Assembly: GCF_002138415.1 (NCBI RefSeq)
Contig: NZ_CP015612.1
Span: 1,094,001-1,158,000 of the forward strand
Reading direction: 5' to 3'
DNA: 64,000 nucleotides
Source of the DNA: Stenotrophomonas maltophilia
GTDB lineage: Bacteria; Pseudomonadota; Gammaproteobacteria; Xanthomonadales; Xanthomonadaceae
A program made the position numbers and the translations under genes. Below, piece after piece: positions 17,777 to 26,249 of the stretch (within the stretch, counting starts at the first letter, position 1; the number at the start of each line of letters is the position of its first letter). The notes under the pieces were generated by a model. It saw only the letters and a program-made list of their open reading frames with translations. It made no database searches and had not been told where the DNA came from.

Positions 17777-17818
17777 GGGGTCAGATCCCTTCTCCCGTGG
17801 AAAGGGGATCTGACGCCC
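17777..17818. repeat. GGGGTCAGATCCC palindrome between mgtE and ptsI
   Basis: GGGGTCAGATCCC at the left and GGGATCTGACGCCC at the right form the stem (one mismatch near the tip). It is a symmetric copy of the 40-bp palindrome family, lying after the ptsI stop on the minus strand. Confidence 0.75.
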
Positions 17819-17847
17819 AGGCGTGCATGCCCGGCGAACGGGTGGTG

Positions 17848-19617
17848 TCAGAGCGTATCGGCCACCAGCGCCAGCCAGCGCTCGATGGCGCGGCGGTCGC
17901 GCGCGGCCAGCAGCTTCGGGGCACGTGCGCGCAGCACCGACAGGTCGGCCTCGCGGATTGCGCGTCGCACCTCCAGCAGAGTGCCAGGGTGCAGGCTGAA
18001 CTCGGCCAGGCCCAGCGCCAGCAGCAGCGGGGTCATCCGCGCATCACCGGCCATCTCGCCGCAGACCGCCACCGGGATGCGGTGGCGTGCGCCGGTCTCG
18101 ATCACCATCTGCAACAGCCGCAGCACCGCCGGGTGCAACGGTGAGTACAACTCACCCAGCGCCTCGTTGTTGCGGTCGGCAGCCAGCAGGTACTGCACCA
18201 GGTCATTGGTGCCGATCGACAGGAAGTCGACCAGGTCGATGAAGCTTTCCAGTGCCAACGCCGCAGCGGGCACCTCGATCATCGCACCCAGCGGCACATG
18301 ATCGGACACCATGTGACCTTCGCTGCGCAGCTGTTCGGTCAGCTTGAGCATGCGCCGGCGCACCGCCAGCAGTTCCTCGCGGGTGCTGACCATCGGCACC
18401 AGCACGCGCAGCTTGCCGTAGGCCGAGGCCCGCAGGATCGCGCGCAGCTGGGTGTCGGCCACCTTCGGCCGCGCCAGCGACAGGCGCACCCCGCGCAGTC
18501 CCAGGGCCGGGTTCTCTTCATTGCTCAGGGTCAGGCCGGTGCGGTCGGCCTTGTCCGCGCCCAGGTCGAGCGTGCGGATGGTGACCGGTCGCCCGCTCAT
18601 GCCCAACGCGGCATCGCGGTAGGTCTGGAACTGTTCTTCTTCGTCCGGCAGCTCGTTGCGCTGCAGGAACAGGAATTCGGTGCGGTACAGGCCCAGTCCC
18701 TGCGCGCCCAGCGCATGCGCCTGGGTGACGTCTTCCAGCGATTCGGCATTGGCCAGCAGGGCGATGTCGACCTGGTCGCGGGTACGGCTGGGTTTGCTGC
18801 GCAGGCGGCCGAGTTCGCGCTGCTCGCGCGCGTGCTCTTTCAGTCGGACGCGGTAGTCACGCAGGTTGTCGGCCTGCGGGTTGGCGGTGATGCTGCCGTC
18901 GGCGCCGTCGATGATCAGCACGTCACCATCGGCGATGCGGCTGAGCAGCTGCGGCACGTTGACGATCAGTGGCAGGTGCAGGCTGCGGGCCAGGATCGCG
19001 CTGTGCGACAGCGCGCTGCCGGCGGCGGTGACGATGCCGACCACCCCCTGTGCCTGCAGCTGCGCCAGTTCGGACGGAGCGATGTTGTCGCAGACCAGGA
19101 TTTCACCGGCCAGACCCTTCACCACCGGCGGGCGTTCGGGCTGCAGGAAGGCGTGGATACGGCCGATCACATGGTCGAGGTCGTCCATGCGGCTCTTCAG
19201 GTAGGCATCGTCCATGCCATCGAAGACCTTGGCCAGGCGGTCACGCTGCAGGCGCAGCGCATAGCCGGCGCTGTAGGGACCGCTGCGGATCAGTTCGTCC
19301 AGCCCGAACAGCAGTTCGGGGTCATCCAGCAGCAGGGCATGCAGGTCGAGGAACTCGCCCACTTCCTGGTTCAGGGCCCCCTGCAGGCGCTGGCGCAGCT
19401 CATGCATTTCCGTGCGCGCGGCATCCACCGCGCGGTGCAGGCGGGCCAGCTCGGCCTCGACCTGGTTGGTGGCGACACGCTGTTCGGCGACTTCCAGCGC
19501 ATGCGGCAGGCGCACCCGCGCCCGGCCCATTGCAGTACCACGGGCCGCTCCATGACCGGCCAGCAGCTGTACCGGCCGCTGGCCGGAACCGAGCTGCCCG
19601 GCGCGTGCGCGTGGCAC
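17848..19617 (-). CDS. ptsI: PTS enzyme I (phosphoenolpyruvate-protein phosphotransferase)
   Basis: EI takes phosphate from PEP and passes it to HPr. The 589-residue protein has the HPr-binding helical domain (about 40-160), phosphoacceptor His205 in AGSALSHSAILARS, and the C-terminal PEP barrel with LYRTEFLFLQR, SLARPK, IGTNDLVQYLLA and catalytic Cys in VAVCGEMAGD. The GTG at 19617 is favoured because GAGGA lies 9 bp upstream and it begins 2 bp after the ptsH stop. This gives about 20 residues (GQLGSGQRPVQLLAG) more than typical EI, and part of that stretch is encoded by a 9-bp inverted repeat CCGGCCAGC/GCTGGCCGG. Confidence 0.95.
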   Translation of the reverse strand: MPRARAGQLGSGQRPVQLLAGHGAARGTAMGRARVRLPHALEVAEQRVATNQVEAELARLHRAVDAARTEMHELRQRLQGALNQEVGEFLDLHALLLDDPELLFGLDELIRSGPYSAGYALRLQRDRLAKVFDGMDDAYLKSRMDDLDHVIGRIHAFLQPERPPVVKGLAGEILVCDNIAPSELAQLQAQGVVGIVTAAGSALSHSAILARSLHLPLIVNVPQLLSRIADGDVLIIDGADGSITANPQADNLRDYRVRLKEHAREQRELGRLRSKPSRTRDQVDIALLANAESLEDVTQAHALGAQGLGLYRTEFLFLQRNELPDEEEQFQTYRDAALGMSGRPVTIRTLDLGADKADRTGLTLSNEENPALGLRGVRLSLARPKVADTQLRAILRASAYGKLRVLVPMVSTREELLAVRRRMLKLTEQLRSEGHMVSDHVPLGAMIEVPAAALALESFIDLVDFLSIGTNDLVQYLLAADRNNEALGELYSPLHPAVLRLLQMVIETGARHRIPVAVCGEMAGDARMTPLLLALGLAEFSLHPGTLLEVRRAIREADLSVLRARAPKLLAARDRRAIERWLALVADTL

Positions 19618-19619
19618 GC

Positions 19620-19889
19620 TCAGTTGTCCTCGTCGAAGCGGCGTTCGAACAGGCCGACCACCGCCTCCATCGCGGCAGCTTCGTCCTCGCCGTTGATGCG
19701 CACCGTGACCGGAGTGCCCTGGCCGGCGGCCAGCAGCATCACGCCCATGATGCTCTTGGCGTTGATCTCACGGCCCTTGGCGGCCATGGTCACGTTGCAG
19801 CGGAACGGCGCCAGGGTCTGCACCAGCTTGGCGGTGGCCCGGGCATGCAGGCCCAGGCGGTTGCTGACGGTGAGTTCTCGTTCAAGCAT
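19620..19889 (-). CDS. ptsH: HPr phosphocarrier protein
   Basis: An 89-residue HPr. His15 in RLGLHARATA is the site phosphorylated by EI, and Ser46 in INAKSIMGVM is the regulatory site phosphorylated by HPr kinase, whose gene (hprK) lies 1.7 kb away on the same strand. The presence of both makes HPr a two-input signal protein here. No sugar permease (EIIB/EIIC) is in the window, so a regulatory use is likely. It overlaps the EIIA gene by 8 bp and is followed by ptsI. Confidence 0.96.
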   Translation of the reverse strand: MLERELTVSNRLGLHARATAKLVQTLAPFRCNVTMAAKGREINAKSIMGVMLLAAGQGTPVTVRINGEDEAAAMEAVVGLFERRFDEDN

Positions 19890-20274
19890 CGTCGACTATC
19901 GCTCCATTACGGGTACCCGCCGCGGCTGTGGCGGGCAGTTGATCCAGTCCCTGTTCCGGATAATTCATCACCCGCAGCAACATCGGCAGGCTCAGCGCCG
20001 ACACCCGGCGAACCGGGGTCCCCAGACGGGCCAGCTGCCCGGCAAGGTTGGCGGGGCTGGCGCCGTACAGGTCGGTCAGGATCAGCACGCCATCCCCCCC
20101 ATCGACCCGCCGCAGGGCGGCCGAGGCGAGCGGGAGCAGGGCGTCCAGGTCTGCGTCGAACGGTACTTCGAAAGCTTCGGTTTTCAGCGGCAACTGCCGC
20201 AGGAGCCGGGTCGCCACGTCAAGCAGGGCGGTCCCGACCCCGGGATGTGTTACGAGGAGAATGGCACAGGTCAT
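19882..20274 (-). CDS. PTS EIIA, mannose-family (regulatory)
   Basis: A 130-residue EIIA of the mannose/sorbose family. The phosphoacceptor His10 is in LLVTHPGVG, and VLILTDLYGASPANLAGQL is the family second conserved region. The gene is fused to no IIB domain and no mannose-type IIB, IIC or IID genes follow, so it probably ends a phosphorelay used for regulation, as described for ManX-like EIIA proteins in other proteobacteria. It is the first gene of the EIIA-ptsH-ptsI unit, which is separated from rapZ by a 428-bp repeat island. Confidence 0.9.
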   Translation of the reverse strand: MTCAILLVTHPGVGTALLDVATRLLRQLPLKTEAFEVPFDADLDALLPLASAALRRVDGGDGVLILTDLYGASPANLAGQLARLGTPVRRVSALSLPMLLRVMNYPEQGLDQLPATAAAGTRNGAIVDDA

Positions 20275-20352
20275 TACTGCACGTTAACAGGTCGAGGTGA
20301 ATTGGCGATAGCAGCAGGAGAGGGGCACTGTGTCCCGTATTCAGCGTTGCTC

Positions 20353-20391
20353 GGGTCGGAGCCCTTTTCCGTTGGAAAAGGATCCGACCCC
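20353..20391. repeat. GGGTCGGAGCCC palindrome, reversed copy
   Basis: GGGTCGGAGCCCTTTTCC pairs with GGAAAAGGATCCGACCCC with one bulge. The GCCC arm is at the left and the ATCC arm at the right, i.e. reversed relative to the copies at 30374 and 49787. It lies about 80 bp upstream of the EIIA start. Confidence 0.75.
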
Positions 20392-20517
20392 ATCCGTTTT
20401 TCGATGCCTGACAGCGATTCATCCACGCATGGCGTGGATCTACCGTGTCGACCAAGGTCGACACCCACCAACAGCAGCACACAATGGCGTCCCGACAGAT
20501 CGCAGTAATCTGTCGAA

Positions 20518-20619
20518 GGCGGGGTGGGTCAGCAAGCGGGGGCGTGAGCCGCATGGATGCGGCGACCGAGCTTACAGGGACGTACTTGCAGCGTCCCCCG
20601 CTTGTTGGCCCACCCCGTC
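20518..20619. repeat. Large covarying palindromic element, copy B (inverted)
   Basis: Left arm GGCGGGGTGGGTCAGCAAGC and right arm CTTGTTGGCCCACCCCGTC pair with three mismatch or wobble positions; the variable part TCAGCAAG differs from other copies but still pairs with its own partner. The inner part (CCGCATGGATGCGG, GCGACCGAGCTTACA, GGACGTACTTGC) is the reverse complement of copy C. The flank CTGTCGAAGG before the left arm is also shared. Confidence 0.8.
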
Positions 20620-20702
20620 TACCCACAGGAAACCCGCTTTTGCTTCGGACGTTGCCGTTGATTCGGCATCGGCGGGTGCCGGGCGCAGCCCGGCCGGCCC
20701 CC

Positions 20703-21587
20703 TCAATCCTGTTCGCGGTGGTACGTCGCCACGTCTTCCCAGCCCATCTCGCGGGCATGCCGGGCCATGCGCTCGGCCAGGAACACCGAGCGATGCTTGC
20801 CGCCGGTGCAGCCGAATGCCACGGTCACGTAGCTGCGGGTGCCGTCGCCCAGTTTCGGCAGCCAGGTATCGAGGAAATCCATCAGCTGGGTCAGGTAGCG
20901 CTGCACGTCCGGTTGCGCTTCCAGGTAATCACGCACGCCCGGTTCGCGGCCACTCAGCGCGCGCAGGTCCGGGTCCCAGTGCGGATTGGGCAGCACGCGG
21001 GCGTCGAACACGAAGTCCGCCTCGGCCGGCACACCGCGCTTGTAGGCGAAGGATTCGAACAGCAGCGACAGGCCGGTGGCATGGTCCATCGCGAACTCGG
21101 TGATGATCCGCCGCCGCAGTTGATGCACGTTGAGGTTGCTGGTATCGATGACCGCATCGGCCTCTCGGCGCAGCGGCGCGGTCAGCTCGCGCTCGCGGGC
21201 GATCGCTTCGGGCAGTGACAGCCCCAGTTGGCTCAGTGGATGGCGACGACGGGTGTCGGCGTAGCGCTTGAGCACCGTTTCGTCGCTGGCCTCGAAGAAC
21301 AGCACCTTCACTTCCACGCCGGCATCGGTGGCCAGCTGCCGCCAGTTGCCCAGCTGGCTCAGGTCGGACTGGCCACGCACGTCGATGCCTACCGCCAGCC
21401 GGCGCGGTGCGCTGCCGTCGTGGTTGGCCAGCAGGCTGCGCACGAAGTCGGGCAGCAGGTGGATCGGCAGGTTGTCCGAGCAGTAGTAGTCCTGATCCTC
21501 GAAGGTCTTCAGGGCGACGGATTTACCCGAGCCGGACAGGCCGCTGACGATGATCAGGGTCGGGGCGGAGGGGGTTGCGGTGCTCAT
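20703..21587 (-). CDS. rapZ: RNase adapter protein RapZ (nucleotide-binding)
   Basis: A 294-residue protein of the RapZ/YvcJ family. In E. coli it guides RNase E to the small RNA GlmZ and senses glucosamine-6-phosphate. Visible are Walker [13 protein letters not shown] near residues 15-26, the YYCSDNLP segment, DVRGQSDL, the conserved RRHPLSQ, and the C-terminal [17 protein letters not shown] that forms the sugar-phosphate/RNA-binding domain. It is downstream of hprK (27 bp) in the conserved rpoN-hpf-ptsN-hprK-rapZ order. GlmY/GlmZ RNAs are not known to me in this genus, so the target is open. Confidence 0.95.
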   Translation of the reverse strand: MSTATPSAPTLIIVSGLSGSGKSVALKTFEDQDYYCSDNLPIHLLPDFVRSLLANHDGSAPRRLAVGIDVRGQSDLSQLGNWRQLATDAGVEVKVLFFEASDETVLKRYADTRRRHPLSQLGLSLPEAIARERELTAPLRREADAVIDTSNLNVHQLRRRIITEFAMDHATGLSLLFESFAYKRGVPAEADFVFDARVLPNPHWDPDLRALSGREPGVRDYLEAQPDVQRYLTQLMDFLDTWLPKLGDGTRSYVTVAFGCTGGKHRSVFLAERMARHAREMGWEDVATYHREQD

Positions 21588-21614
21588 GGACAGGCTCTTC
21601 GAAGGGCAGGGAAG

Positions 21615-22565
21615 TCAGGGCGTTCGCCGTTCCAGCAGATTGCTGTGGCGGGCGATGAACATCGCCGCCGGGTCGATCCCCTTGGTGCGCAGGATATGCA
21701 GGCGCGTGGCGGCTTCGGTCAGCACGGCCAGGTTGCGGCCAGGCATCACCGGCAGGGTGATCAGCGGAACATCCAGGTCCAGCACATGGCGGGTGCCCGA
21801 GTCGCCGGTCAGGCGCTCGTAGCCATGCGGGGTGGGTTCGGTCATCGGCTTGGTCAGGTGGACGATCAGCCGAAGGTACTTGTTCTTCTTTACAGCCGTG
21901 TCGCCAAACATCTCGCGCACGTTCAGCACGCCCAGGCCGCGCACTTCCAGCAGGTCCTGCAACAGTTCGGGGCAGGTGCCGTCGAGCACGTCGGGGGCGA
22001 TCTGGGTGAATTCGGGGGCATCGTCGGCCACCAGGCGGTGGCCGCGGCTGAGCAGTTCCAGCGCCAGCTCGCTCTTGCCCGACCCGGCCTCACCGGTGAT
22101 CAGCACGCCGATGGAGTAGATCTCCATGAACACGCCATGCAGGATCACCCGCGGCGCCAGCGTGCGCGCCAGGTGGTAGGACAGGTGGTTGAGCAGTTCG
22201 TGGCCGCGCTTGGGCGACAGCCACAGCGGCGTGCCGGATTCGTCAGCCGCCGCGCGCAGGTCTTCCGGGCAGGCCTGGTTGCGGGTCAGCACCAGCGCCA
22301 GCGGGTGCGACTGCATGATCTTTTCGATGGTTTCCCAGCGCTGGCGCGGTTCCAGGGCATCCAGCCAAGACAGTTCCTCGGTGCCCAGGATCTGCACCTT
22401 GTTGGGATAGATGGCGTTGAGGTAGCCGGCCAGCGAGGGGCGCCGCGAGACCGTGTTGCCGGCCTCCAGCTCGCGCTTCTCGCCGGACTTGCCGGCAGCC
22501 CAGCGCAGCCCCAGCCGCTCGCGCTGCTGTTCGAACAGTTCACGGGCGGTGATGCTGGTATTCAT
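21615..22565 (-). CDS. hprK: HPr kinase/phosphorylase
   Basis: HprK phosphorylates or dephosphorylates HPr on Ser46. The 316-residue protein has an N-terminal HPrK_N domain, His143 in [10 protein letters not shown], Walker [17 protein letters not shown] around residues 157-172, the acidic ADDAPEF loop, the signature [15 protein letters not shown] and the C-terminal [18 protein letters not shown] start at 22565; longer in-frame extensions overlap ptsN fully and are not supported. It overlaps ptsN by 4 bp (ATGA type). Together with ptsH/ptsI it makes a regulatory PTS. Confidence 0.95.
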   Translation of the reverse strand: MNTSITARELFEQQRERLGLRWAAGKSGEKRELEAGNTVSRRPSLAGYLNAIYPNKVQILGTEELSWLDALEPRQRWETIEKIMQSHPLALVLTRNQACPEDLRAAADESGTPLWLSPKRGHELLNHLSYHLARTLAPRVILHGVFMEIYSIGVLITGEAGSGKSELALELLSRGHRLVADDAPEFTQIAPDVLDGTCPELLQDLLEVRGLGVLNVREMFGDTAVKKNKYLRLIVHLTKPMTEPTPHGYERLTGDSGTRHVLDLDVPLITLPVMPGRNLAVLTEAATRLHILRTKGIDPAAMFIARHSNLLERRTP

Positions 22566-23014
22566 GCGGCACTCGCAGGTGGGGTCATGTCCAGCGCCTC
22601 GCGCAGCGCCCGGGCATCGCCCGCTTCGCGCAGGGCCTGGCGGATGTCCGGCGCCGAGAACAGCTCGGCCAGCTCGGACAGCAGCATCAGGTGCTGGTGG
22701 GTGTAGTGGGCGGGGACGGCCATGGCGAACACCAGGTCCACCGGCTCGTCGCCACCGAAATCGACCGGGGTGGCCAACCGCAGCAGGGCGCCGCGGGGGC
22801 GGTCCAGGGTTGGCGCGCGGCCGTGGGGAATGGCGATGCCGTGACCAATCGCGGTGCTGCCCAGCGCTTCGCGCTGGCACAGGTTCAGATAGATCTGTTC
22901 GGCGTTGGCCTGGCGGCAGGCCAGCAACCCGGCGGCGGCCTGCAGGACGCTGTCGCGGTCGGTAGCCGTGCAGAGCTGGGTCTGCACGGCCGCCAGGAGG
23001 TCAGTCAGGGGCAT
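22562..23014 (-). CDS. ptsN: Nitrogen PTS EIIA (EIIA-Ntr)
   Basis: A 150-residue EIIA of the fructose/mannitol fold. The phosphoacceptor His64 is in [12 protein letters not shown], followed by the [16 protein letters not shown] region. EIIA-Ntr proteins control potassium transport, sigma-54-linked functions and other targets according to their phosphorylation state. No ptsP (EI-Ntr) is in the window, so the donor may be the EI/HPr encoded nearby. It is flanked by hpf (21 bp upstream) and hprK (overlap), the usual rpoN-cluster position. Confidence 0.94.
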   Translation of the reverse strand: MPLTDLLAAVQTQLCTATDRDSVLQAAAGLLACRQANAEQIYLNLCQREALGSTAIGHGIAIPHGRAPTLDRPRGALLRLATPVDFGGDEPVDLVFAMAVPAHYTHQHLMLLSELAELFSAPDIRQALREAGDARALREALDMTPPASAA

Positions 23015-23035
23015 GTCTGCGGGGAACGGTGGCGA

Positions 23036-23353
23036 TCAGCCACCATTGTCGCCCACCGGCAGCGGTGCGTGCTGCTGTTTTTTCTCCTTGTGCTTGATCA
23101 CCAGACGGTCAAGCTTGTCCGCAAGCAGGTCGATCGCGGCATACATGGTCTGGGCATTGGCCTCGGCGTGCAGGGTCTGGCCGGGAATGTTGAGGCTGGC
23201 GTCGACGTGGTGTTCGGTCTTCTGCAGCTTGAGGGTCACCCGCGCTTCGCAGTGCTGGTCGAAGTGTTTTCCGATCCGGGCCAGCTTCTCCTCTACATAG
23301 GACTGCAGGGCCGGGGTGACTTCGACATCTTTGCCAAACGTTTCGATGCGCAT
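23036..23353 (-). CDS. hpf: Ribosome hibernation-promoting factor (short form)
   Basis: A 105-residue S30AE/YfiA-family protein that binds the 30S decoding centre and stabilises inactive ribosomes in stationary phase. The sequence has the N-terminal RIETFGKDVEVTPALQSYVEEK, the KIGKH-like RIGKHFDQHCEARVTLK strand and the DLLADKLDRLVIKHKEK basic helix. It lacks the C-terminal dimerisation domain of long HPF. It lies 58 bp after rpoN, the standard location. Confidence 0.95.
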   Translation of the reverse strand: MRIETFGKDVEVTPALQSYVEEKLARIGKHFDQHCEARVTLKLQKTEHHVDASLNIPGQTLHAEANAQTMYAAIDLLADKLDRLVIKHKEKKQQHAPLPVGDNGG

Positions 23354-23411
23354 CGGGTTTCTCCTGTGTTCGGATGTGCCAATGAACCTCTCCGCCGGGC
23401 GCGGCGGCGCG

Positions 23412-24836
23412 TCAAGCGATTCTGACCCTTTCGTGCGAGGCGGAAATGTTCATGGCTTCACGATACTTCGCCACGGTGCGTCGCGCTACTGGAATTCCCG
23501 ACGATTTGAGCAGGCCAGCCAGCTTGGCGTCAGAAAGCGGCTTGCGCGGGTTCTCGTCGTCGATCAAGCGCCGGATCATCGCCTGGATGGCAGTGCTGGA
23601 CGCCTCGCCACCGCCCTCGGTATCGATGCCCGAGGCGAAGAAGGCGCGCAGCGGCAGGGTGCCTCGCGGGGTGCGCACGTGCTTGCGGGCGATCGCGCGC
23701 GAGACCGTGGATTCGTGCAGGCCGAGCTCGGCGGCGACCTCGCGCAGGGTCAGTGGACGCAGCGCCTGCTCGCCGAATTCGAGGAAGCCGGCCTGCTGCA
23801 GGATCAGGCTGCGCACGACGCGCAGCAGCGTTTCGCCACGCTGCTGCAGCCCTTTCAGCAGCCAGCGTGCTTCCTGCAGCTGGGCACGCAGGTAGCCGGC
23901 ATCGGCGTCGCCACAGCGTCGGATCAGCTGTTCGTAGCCGCGGTGGATCACCACCTTCGGCCCGGCATGCGCGGCCAGCGCAGCGCGCCACACGCCGTTC
24001 TGCCGCCACACCACCACGTCCGGCACCACATAGGTGTCCTGCGACAGCGGCGCGATCTGCGTGCCCGGGCGCGGGTCCAGCGAGCGCAGCAGCGCGACAG
24101 CAGTCTCGACCTCGTCCAGCGGCTGTTTCAACTCATGGGCAAGCCCGGCGACGCCGCTGCGCGGCAACCGTTCCAAGGGGCCTGCGGCAATCTGTCGCGC
24201 CAGGATCAGGCCGGGCGTGTCGCTGGCCAGCACATCCAGCTGCAGCAGCAGGCATTCGCCCAGCGTGCGTGCAGCCACACCCACCGGATCGAAACGCTGG
24301 ATGCGATGCAGCACGGCGAGGATCTCGTCCTGGTCGGCATGGATGGCCGGCAGCAGGGTTTCGGCGATGGCGGCCAGCGGCTCGCGCAGGTAACCGTCGT
24401 CGTCCAGTGCATCGATCAGTGCGGCACCGATGCTGCGATCACGCGAGGACAGATGCGACAGATGCAGCTGCCACAGCAGATGGTCGGCCAGTGTTTCGGT
24501 TTCGGCTACGCGCTCGGCAGCGCTGCCGTTGTCGTCGTCATCGTCGAAGCTGCCGCCGCTGCCGGCCGCGCTCCAGTCGAGTTCGGCCGGTGCCCAGTCG
24601 TCACCGGCATCGGTGCGTTCTGCGGGGGCGTCGCTGTCGTTGCCATCGCCGGTTTCGTTGGCGGCGCTGCTGCTGTCACTGCTGTCGGCCCAGTCCAGCA
24701 GTGGATTGCTTTCCACCGCCTGGGCGATTTCCAGCTCCAGCTCGGTGGTGGACATCTGCAGCAGCTTGATCGCCTGCTGCAACTGGGGCGTGAGCACCAG
24801 CTGCTGTCCCAACGATGTCTGCAGCCGAGTCTTCAT
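23412..24836 (-). CDS. rpoN: RNA polymerase sigma-54 factor
   Basis: RpoN directs transcription from -24/-12 promoters with enhancer-binding activators and is needed for pili and flagella in Xanthomonadaceae. The 474-residue protein has region I (QQLVLTPQLQQAIKLLQMST, glutamine and leucine rich), an acidic region II (residues about 55-110), the core-binding domain, the HTH (LREVAAELGLHESTVSRAI) and the C-terminal RpoN box ARRTVAKYREAMNI. It is 39 bp downstream of lptB, a conserved neighbourhood. Confidence 0.97.
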   Translation of the reverse strand: MKTRLQTSLGQQLVLTPQLQQAIKLLQMSTTELELEIAQAVESNPLLDWADSSDSSSAANETGDGNDSDAPAERTDAGDDWAPAELDWSAAGSGGSFDDDDDNGSAAERVAETETLADHLLWQLHLSHLSSRDRSIGAALIDALDDDGYLREPLAAIAETLLPAIHADQDEILAVLHRIQRFDPVGVAARTLGECLLLQLDVLASDTPGLILARQIAAGPLERLPRSGVAGLAHELKQPLDEVETAVALLRSLDPRPGTQIAPLSQDTYVVPDVVVWRQNGVWRAALAAHAGPKVVIHRGYEQLIRRCGDADAGYLRAQLQEARWLLKGLQQRGETLLRVVRSLILQQAGFLEFGEQALRPLTLREVAAELGLHESTVSRAIARKHVRTPRGTLPLRAFFASGIDTEGGGEASSTAIQAMIRRLIDDENPRKPLSDAKLAGLLKSSGIPVARRTVAKYREAMNISASHERVRIA

Positions 24837-24875
24837 GCCTGTGCCGAAAGGAAGGAAAGGGACCCGGCGACTGCT

Positions 24876-25595
24876 TCACAGCTTGAAGGAATCCCCGAGG
24901 TAGACGCGACGTACATCGGCGTTGTCCAGGATCGCTTCCGGCGAACCCTGGGCCAGCACGCTGCCCTCGGCGAGGATATACGCGCGGTCGCAGATACCCA
25001 AGGTCTCACGCACGTTGTGGTCGGTGATCAGCACGCCGATGCCACGCTGCTTGAGATGGGTGACGATGCGCTGGATCTCGCCGACCGAAATCGGGTCGAC
25101 ACCGGCGAACGGTTCGTCGAGCAGGATCAGGCGCGGCTGCGCGGCCAGGGCACGGGCGATCTCGCAGCGGCGACGTTCGCCACCGGACAGGCTGGCGCCG
25201 AGCTGGTCGGCGACGTGGCCCAGCTGCAGTTCGTCGAGCAGGCTGTTCAATTCGTGCTCGCGGCCCTTCGAATCAAGGTCCTCGCGCAGTTCCAGCACCA
25301 GGCGGATGTTGTCGGCCACGGTCAGCTTGCGGAACACCGACGGTTCCTGCGGCAGGTAACCCACGCCCTGTTTGGCGCGGGTATACATCGGGTCGCCGGT
25401 GATGTCCTTGCCGTCGAGCACGATGCTGCCGGCGTCAGCCGCAACCAGGCCGACGATCATGTAGAAGCAGGTGGTCTTGCCGGCGCCGTTGGGGCCAAGC
25501 AGGCCGACCACTTCACCGGCGTCGAGGGTCAGCCCGAAGTCCTTGACGACTTCGCGTTGCTTGTACTTCTTGCGCAGGCCTTTGGCGACGAGCAT
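24876..25595 (-). CDS. lptB: LPS export ABC transporter ATP-binding protein LptB
   Basis: LptB powers extraction of LPS from the inner membrane by the LptB2FGC complex. The 239-residue protein has Walker [10 protein letters not shown] near residues 36-44, Q-loop, signature LSGGERRR, Walker B LILLDEP and switch His in LITDHNVRE. It overlaps lptA by one base (TAATG). LptF and LptG are not in the window. Confidence 0.97.
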   Translation of the reverse strand: MLVAKGLRKKYKQREVVKDFGLTLDAGEVVGLLGPNGAGKTTCFYMIVGLVAADAGSIVLDGKDITGDPMYTRAKQGVGYLPQEPSVFRKLTVADNIRLVLELREDLDSKGREHELNSLLDELQLGHVADQLGASLSGGERRRCEIARALAAQPRLILLDEPFAGVDPISVGEIQRIVTHLKQRGIGVLITDHNVRETLGICDRAYILAEGSVLAQGSPEAILDNADVRRVYLGDSFKL

Positions 25596-26146
25596 TACTT
25601 CCTGCTCCCTGCCGGCTGTGCCGGCGTAGCGGCCTTGGGCTGTGCCGCCGGCGCGGCCGGGGTCTTGTTCTTCGGCGGGATGACGGTGCGCACGCGGCTG
25701 CCGTCGCCACCGGAGTTCATTTCGCCGGTGCGGGTGTTGTAGACCATGCGCTGGCCGGCATTGGTGCCGCGCGCGCTGGTGACCTTGTAGTTGCCGGTCA
25801 GGGTGATGATCTCGGTCTTGATGTCGTAGTCGATGCGGTCGGCCAGGGCATCCATCCAGGTGCCGTCATCGAGCTGCTGCTTCATCTTGGCCTGCTTGCC
25901 GGTGAACACCACACGCACCGCTTCGCCGTCCTTGAGGTAGATCTCGGCCTCGGACGAGCGCAGGTCCAGCGTGCCCTGGGTGATGATCACGCCCTGCGAC
26001 AGCACGGTCTTGCCGTCGCCGGTGAGCATGCCCGACTGGGCGCCGGAATCGATGTGCATGTCTTCGTTGCGGTCGGTGGACTTGGCGAAGGCGGCGCTGG
26101 GGACAAGAAGACCAAGCGCGAGTACGGCGGCAAAGGGAATCTTCAT
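25595..26146 (-). CDS. lptA: LPS transport periplasmic protein LptA
   Basis: LptA forms the periplasmic beta-jellyroll bridge that carries LPS to the outer membrane. The 183-residue precursor has a clear signal peptide ([20 protein letters not shown]) and an OstA-like domain with the repeated strand pattern around residues 35-140 (for example [18 protein letters not shown] and [18 protein letters not shown]). The C-terminal Pro/Ala-rich tail (about 35 residues) is longer than in E. coli. It lies in lptC-lptA-lptB. Confidence 0.94.
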   Translation of the reverse strand: MKIPFAAVLALGLLVPSAAFAKSTDRNEDMHIDSGAQSGMLTGDGKTVLSQGVIITQGTLDLRSSEAEIYLKDGEAVRVVFTGKQAKMKQQLDDGTWMDALADRIDYDIKTEIITLTGNYKVTSARGTNAGQRMVYNTRTGEMNSGGDGSRVRTVIPPKNKTPAAPAAQPKAATPAQPAGSRK

Positions 26147-26249
26147 CGGGGTCCGTTCTACCGGTGGGGGCCTCCCGGGTGGACCGGGGGCGGGCGGGTG
26201 GGCTGCCGGCCTTGCGCCTGTCCGGAGACGTCGCAGGCTGGCGGCGGAA

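Larger units (their letters stand above)
20275..20702. other. 428-bp repeat island inside the pts-rapZ block
   Basis: No gene is seen here. Read left to right the island holds a reversed GGGTCGGAGCCC palindrome (20353-20391), two GTAG-type REPs (20412-20470, with CCACGCATGGCGTGG and GTCGACCAAGGTCGAC), and the large palindrome copy B (20518-20619). Beyond these are degenerate AACGTC repeats (20650-20665) and a GC-rich hairpin GCCGGGCGCAGCCCGGC (about 20682-20698). This is the composite module of 7.8 kb and 38.5 kb in inverted orientation. It must carry the promoter for EIIA-ptsH-ptsI or be read through from rapZ. Confidence 0.75.

Noticed and set aside
16067..18301. Long plus-strand open frame opposite mgtE and ptsI
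   Set aside because: Antisense of two conserved genes; composition bias and no homology signal.
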